Below, one piece after another: positions 62,157 to 64,000 of a DNA stretch of 64,000 bases (position 1 is its first letter; every line of letters starts with the position of its first letter). The position numbers and the translations under genes were made by a program. The DNA is from Caulobacter sp. NIBR2454 (GTDB taxonomy: Bacteria > Pseudomonadota > Alphaproteobacteria > Caulobacterales > Caulobacteraceae). The stretch lies in contig NZ_CP114871.1 in the NCBI RefSeq assembly GCF_027474405.1, forward strand, positions 2,489,001-2,553,000, given 5' to 3'. Under the pieces are notes generated by a model. The model ran no database searches, was not told the DNA's origin, and worked only from the letters and a program-made list of their open reading frames with translations.

Positions 62157-62572
62157 GACGGCCCTCCGATCACAGCGCGGACCAGCCCGGCGGCGTGCCG
62201 CCAGTCCGCAGCCGTGAAGAGGCTACTCGGGAACCGACCGAACTCATGGTTGGCGTAGTAAGGCGTGAACAATGCCGCCACCGCCGCCATGCCGGCCGGC
62301 GGCTCGATGAGGCCTGCTTGGCGTGCGCAACGCAGCGCCTTGGTCAGGTCATGGCGAAGGTGCCTGCGATTCCAATCGTCGCTCACCCCGGACGCCAGCA
62401 GACGGCTCTTCAGGGCCAACTCCATGGCGATGGCCGTCATGTGCGCAGCTTCCTGCGGATGGGCCTGAGCGATCTCCTCCACCCCGCTCACGAAGGTGGC
62501 GGCGTTGTCTCGGAACACTGGCGCAAGATAACGGTCAGCTCCGTCCATGGGTCGCCTGATGACGCGGCTCAT
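62153..62572 (-). CDS. HEPN-like helical protein
   Basis: The 139-residue protein contains AAHMTAIAMELALKSRLLAS, RHDLTKALRCARQAGLIEPP and LFTPYYANHEFGRFPSS. This is the layout of HEPN domains (ELxLKxxLLxxG, HDLxxLLxxAxxxGL, then a helix with YxxxRYP-like residues), but the catalytic RxxxH of HEPN RNases is not obvious. Start and stop overlap the neighbours by four bases on each side. In defence and toxin systems HEPN proteins are often RNases; here the role is unproven. Confidence 0.7.
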   Translation of the reverse strand: MSRVIRRPMDGADRYLAPVFRDNAATFVSGVEEIAQAHPQEAAHMTAIAMELALKSRLLASGVSDDWNRRHLRHDLTKALRCARQAGLIEPPAGMAAVAALFTPYYANHEFGRFPSSLFTAADWRHAAGLVRAVIGGPS

Positions 62573-63060
62573 GCGACGACCTCCGCTGGAGCCAGGACAC
62601 TCAGGACGCGTCGGAGGATGAGATTGGCTTCCTCGCTGTCGTCCTTGGTGATCAGGCGCAATAGGACCTTCAGCGAGGCGATCGCCGCCGCCCAGGTGGT
62701 CGGCGGCGTGGCGAGCAGCACCTCCAGCGCCACGCGCTCGTTTTCGTGGGCGATCTCCTCCCGCGCCTCGATCTCAGCGAAGGATTGGGCGGCAGGATGC
62801 GCCCGCTGTTCTTCATCCGACATGGCGATCCAACCGATCGCTCGGTTCAGATGGCTCTCAAGCTTGCTCCAGGAGGCGTAAAGCTCTGAGGTTTCCGCTC
62901 CGGCGTTGAGGAAGGCCTCGCAGGCCTTTAGACCGAGATCTTCGCTCCGCCGGACAATCGGAGGCATCAACGGCAATGCTGACGTACCGGCGAAGATAGC
63001 TCGCCTGGAGAGCGATAAAGGGCGCGGGAGGTCGTCTCCCGTCTTTAGACGTGAGGTCAT
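62569..63060 (-). CDS. Exported (Tat-like leader) helical protein, first gene of the HEPN-like operon
   Basis: The 163-residue protein has a leader with a twin Arg (LSLSRRAIFAGTSALPLMPP) and a helical body: LKACEAFLNAGAETSELYAS, WSKLESHLNRAIGWIAMSDE, EREEIAHENERVALEVLL-like, then LLRLITKDDSEEANLILRRV. It is paralogous with the third gene (C-x-x-x-L...E-x-x-x-LY...LES...ERxALLExL...EAN.LL). It is divergent from an XRE regulator about 65 bases away. No function is known to me. Confidence 0.75.
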   Translation of the reverse strand: MTSRLKTGDDLPRPLSLSRRAIFAGTSALPLMPPIVRRSEDLGLKACEAFLNAGAETSELYASWSKLESHLNRAIGWIAMSDEEQRAHPAAQSFAEIEAREEIAHENERVALEVLLATPPTTWAAAIASLKVLLRLITKDDSEEANLILRRVLSVLAPAEVVA

Positions 63061-63124
63061 GGGCGCGACTCGCTATGGTGGCGCTGCGCATCGGGCGATG
63101 TCAGCGAGCGTGAAAAAGTAGCAT

Positions 63125-63376
63125 ATGCGAGAAAAAGTTGCAATAACTGCCGCGCAAATTCGTGCGGCTCGTTCGCTGCTAGGCTGGAATGGCGCGCAGC
63201 TCGCTGAAGCCTCACAGGTTTCGGTCGCGACTATTCGACGGATGGAGAGCGCAGCGGGTCCTGACCGCAGCTCAGCAGCCAACATCAGCGCCGTGCGCCG
63301 CGCACTCGAAGAAGCGGGTGTTATCTTTCAGGATGAAGACCACGCGGCCGGGGTCGGCGTCCGCCTTCGGAAATAA
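63125..63376 (+). CDS. XRE-family helix-turn-helix regulator
   Basis: The 83-residue protein reads ITAAQIRAARSLLGWNGAQL, AEASQVSVATIRRMESAAGP and VRRALEEAGVIFQDEDHAAG, ending GVRLRK, the compact alphaproteobacterial XRE repressor type often found at the edges of mobile elements. It is divergent from the HEPN-like operon, sharing a 64-base promoter region, so it probably represses that operon. Confidence 0.9.
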   Translation: MREKVAITAAQIRAARSLLGWNGAQLAEASQVSVATIRRMESAAGPDRSSAANISAVRRALEEAGVIFQDEDHAAGVGVRLRK

Positions 63377-63478
63377 CCTCAACCCGTTGCGCCGCCCTCG
63401 GCGACCCGCTTTACTCGCACAATCCAAAGTTGTTGCGCGCCTTCCCGTGCTGGAGCCGTGCGAGTAGAGCGAGCGTCC

Positions 63479-63688
63479 ATGCGGAAACCCGCCAAACCCG
63501 TCGATTGGGACTACGCCGTCGATCTGTGGATCGAGATGGTCAACGGCACGCTAGAGGAAGCCAAGGCGGAAGCTCTGCGCGTCTCGAAGAATTGCAGGCG
63601 GCTCGGGTTCGCCTATGAGGCCAAGGCGATGAAGCGCACCGCCGAGCTGATCGAGAAGCGCATCAATCTTGACCCGACCGTCCACTGA
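63479..63688 (+). CDS. Small charged protein of unknown function
   Basis: From ATG 63479 the 69-residue frame reads RKPAKPVDWDYAVDLWIEMV, NGTLEEAKAEALRVSKNCRR, then a helix to RINLDPTVH. It is amphipathic and helical with no membrane part. The end overlaps a convergent DUF6118-like gene by 26 bases. I do not recognise the family; the neighbour suggests a mobile-element gene. Confidence 0.6.
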   Translation: MRKPAKPVDWDYAVDLWIEMVNGTLEEAKAEALRVSKNCRRLGFAYEAKAMKRTAELIEKRINLDPTVH

Positions 63689-64000
63689 CGGGCGGCGCGA
63701 TCTCCACCCGACAACGCACCGCCTCACCGGCCTTGGCCGCCGCCTCGGCGCACTGGTCCAGCACCTCACGATTGACAGTGACCAGCTTTGATCCCCGCGC
63801 CACCTCCGCCCAGGCCTGCGGACTGGCGGACGCCATCAGCCGCTGCCCCGCCGCCCACCGATCCAGACCTATCGTCCGCGCCGCCAGCCGCTCCGGCGCA
63901 TGCCACCGCGACGGCAAAGCGCGCGCGAGGGGACCCGCGAGCCCGGCATAGAGCGCGATGCCGGCGGCCACGCCCGCAAAGCCGACGCCCGCCAGCCATC
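63663..64000 (-). CDS. DUF6118-like protein, C-terminal part (continues beyond the window)
   Basis: The open minus-strand frame covers at least 112 residues and has no start in the window that must be used. It has a hydrophobic helix (GVAAGIALYAGLAGPLARAL), then WHAPERLAARTIGLDRWAAG, QRLMASASPQAWAEVARGSK and a final RCRVEIAPPV. This pattern fits DUF6118, which I associate with plasmids and integrative elements of Caulobacterales and Sphingomonadales. The segment right of about 63 kb may be part of such an element. Confidence 0.7.
   Translation of the reverse strand, partial: WLAGVGFAGVAAGIALYAGLAGPLARALPSRWHAPERLAARTIGLDRWAAGQRLMASASPQAWAEVARGSKLVTVNREVLDQCAEAAAKAGEAVRCRVEIAPPVSGRSGQD

Overview
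The window is high-GC alphaproteobacterial chromosome, most likely from the Caulobacteraceae (Caulobacter or Phenylobacterium). Evidence: a PleC-like hybrid-free histidine kinase directly after aminopeptidase N, a cycHJKL (ccmI-E-F-H) operon followed by a DegP protease, a TonB-dependent receptor, many ATGA/GTGA gene overlaps, and a complete Rhodobacter-type gene transfer agent (GTA) structural cluster. All identifications come from reading the sequence; no database search was run.

Layout. 0-9 kb: tail of an unknown gene, a succinate-semialdehyde-type dehydrogenase, pepN, a pleC-like kinase coupled to a membrane protein, and an exported amidohydrolase. 9.2-11.6 kb: an AT-richer AIPR-type phage-resistance gene next to a 5'-truncated XRE regulator. 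11.6-20.2 kb: a BlaI/M56 (BlaR1-like) pair with tandem operator palindromes, a DUF2171 protein, a LysR/zinc alcohol dehydrogenase divergent pair with a palindromic operator, a membrane acyltransferase-like protein divergent from a TonB-dependent receptor with a palindrome between them, and a PPOX-family protein. 20.2-27 kb (minus strand): a response regulator, kinase and glnE in one tight unit, with degP upstream behind a strong hairpin. 27-36.5 kb: cytochrome c maturation operon, an unknown 445-residue protein, a PepSY/regulator/kinase unit, a DnaJ-like co-chaperone and a DUF1993 protein.

36.6-52.8 kb (minus strand) is a GTA cluster in canonical order: small and large terminase, portal, a small membrane protein, prohead protease, capsid, head-tail connector and adaptor proteins, DUF3168, major tail, tail chaperones, short tape measure, gp12, gp13, NlpC/P60 peptidase and the host-specificity tip protein. 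It is interrupted twice. A ParD-like / methionine aminopeptidase / hydrolase cassette with its own palindromic operator, facing a small exported protein, sits between protease and capsid. A DUF805 gene plus a repeat sits between gp11 and gp12. The cluster is also loaded with copies of a ~128-bp hairpin-stem-hairpin intergenic repeat; one copy is translated as the C-terminus of a GTA gene and another supplies the ribosome-binding site of the NlpC/P60 gene.

52.9-64 kb: YcgN, DUF1330, an AT-richer pentapeptide-repeat protein with an unknown C-terminal half, EthD, an ArsR/membrane-protein pair with an 18-bp perfect palindrome, a class A penicillin-binding protein, an alpha/beta hydrolase, and then an accessory segment. 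That segment holds a ComEC-like metallo-beta-lactamase protein paired with a membrane protein, a three-gene overlapping operon (two paralogous exported proteins flanking a HEPN-like protein) divergent from an XRE regulator, and at the edge a DUF6118-like gene of the kind found on mobile elements. The best candidates for undescribed systems are the metallo-beta-lactamase/membrane pair and the HEPN-like operon at 59.9-63.4 kb.
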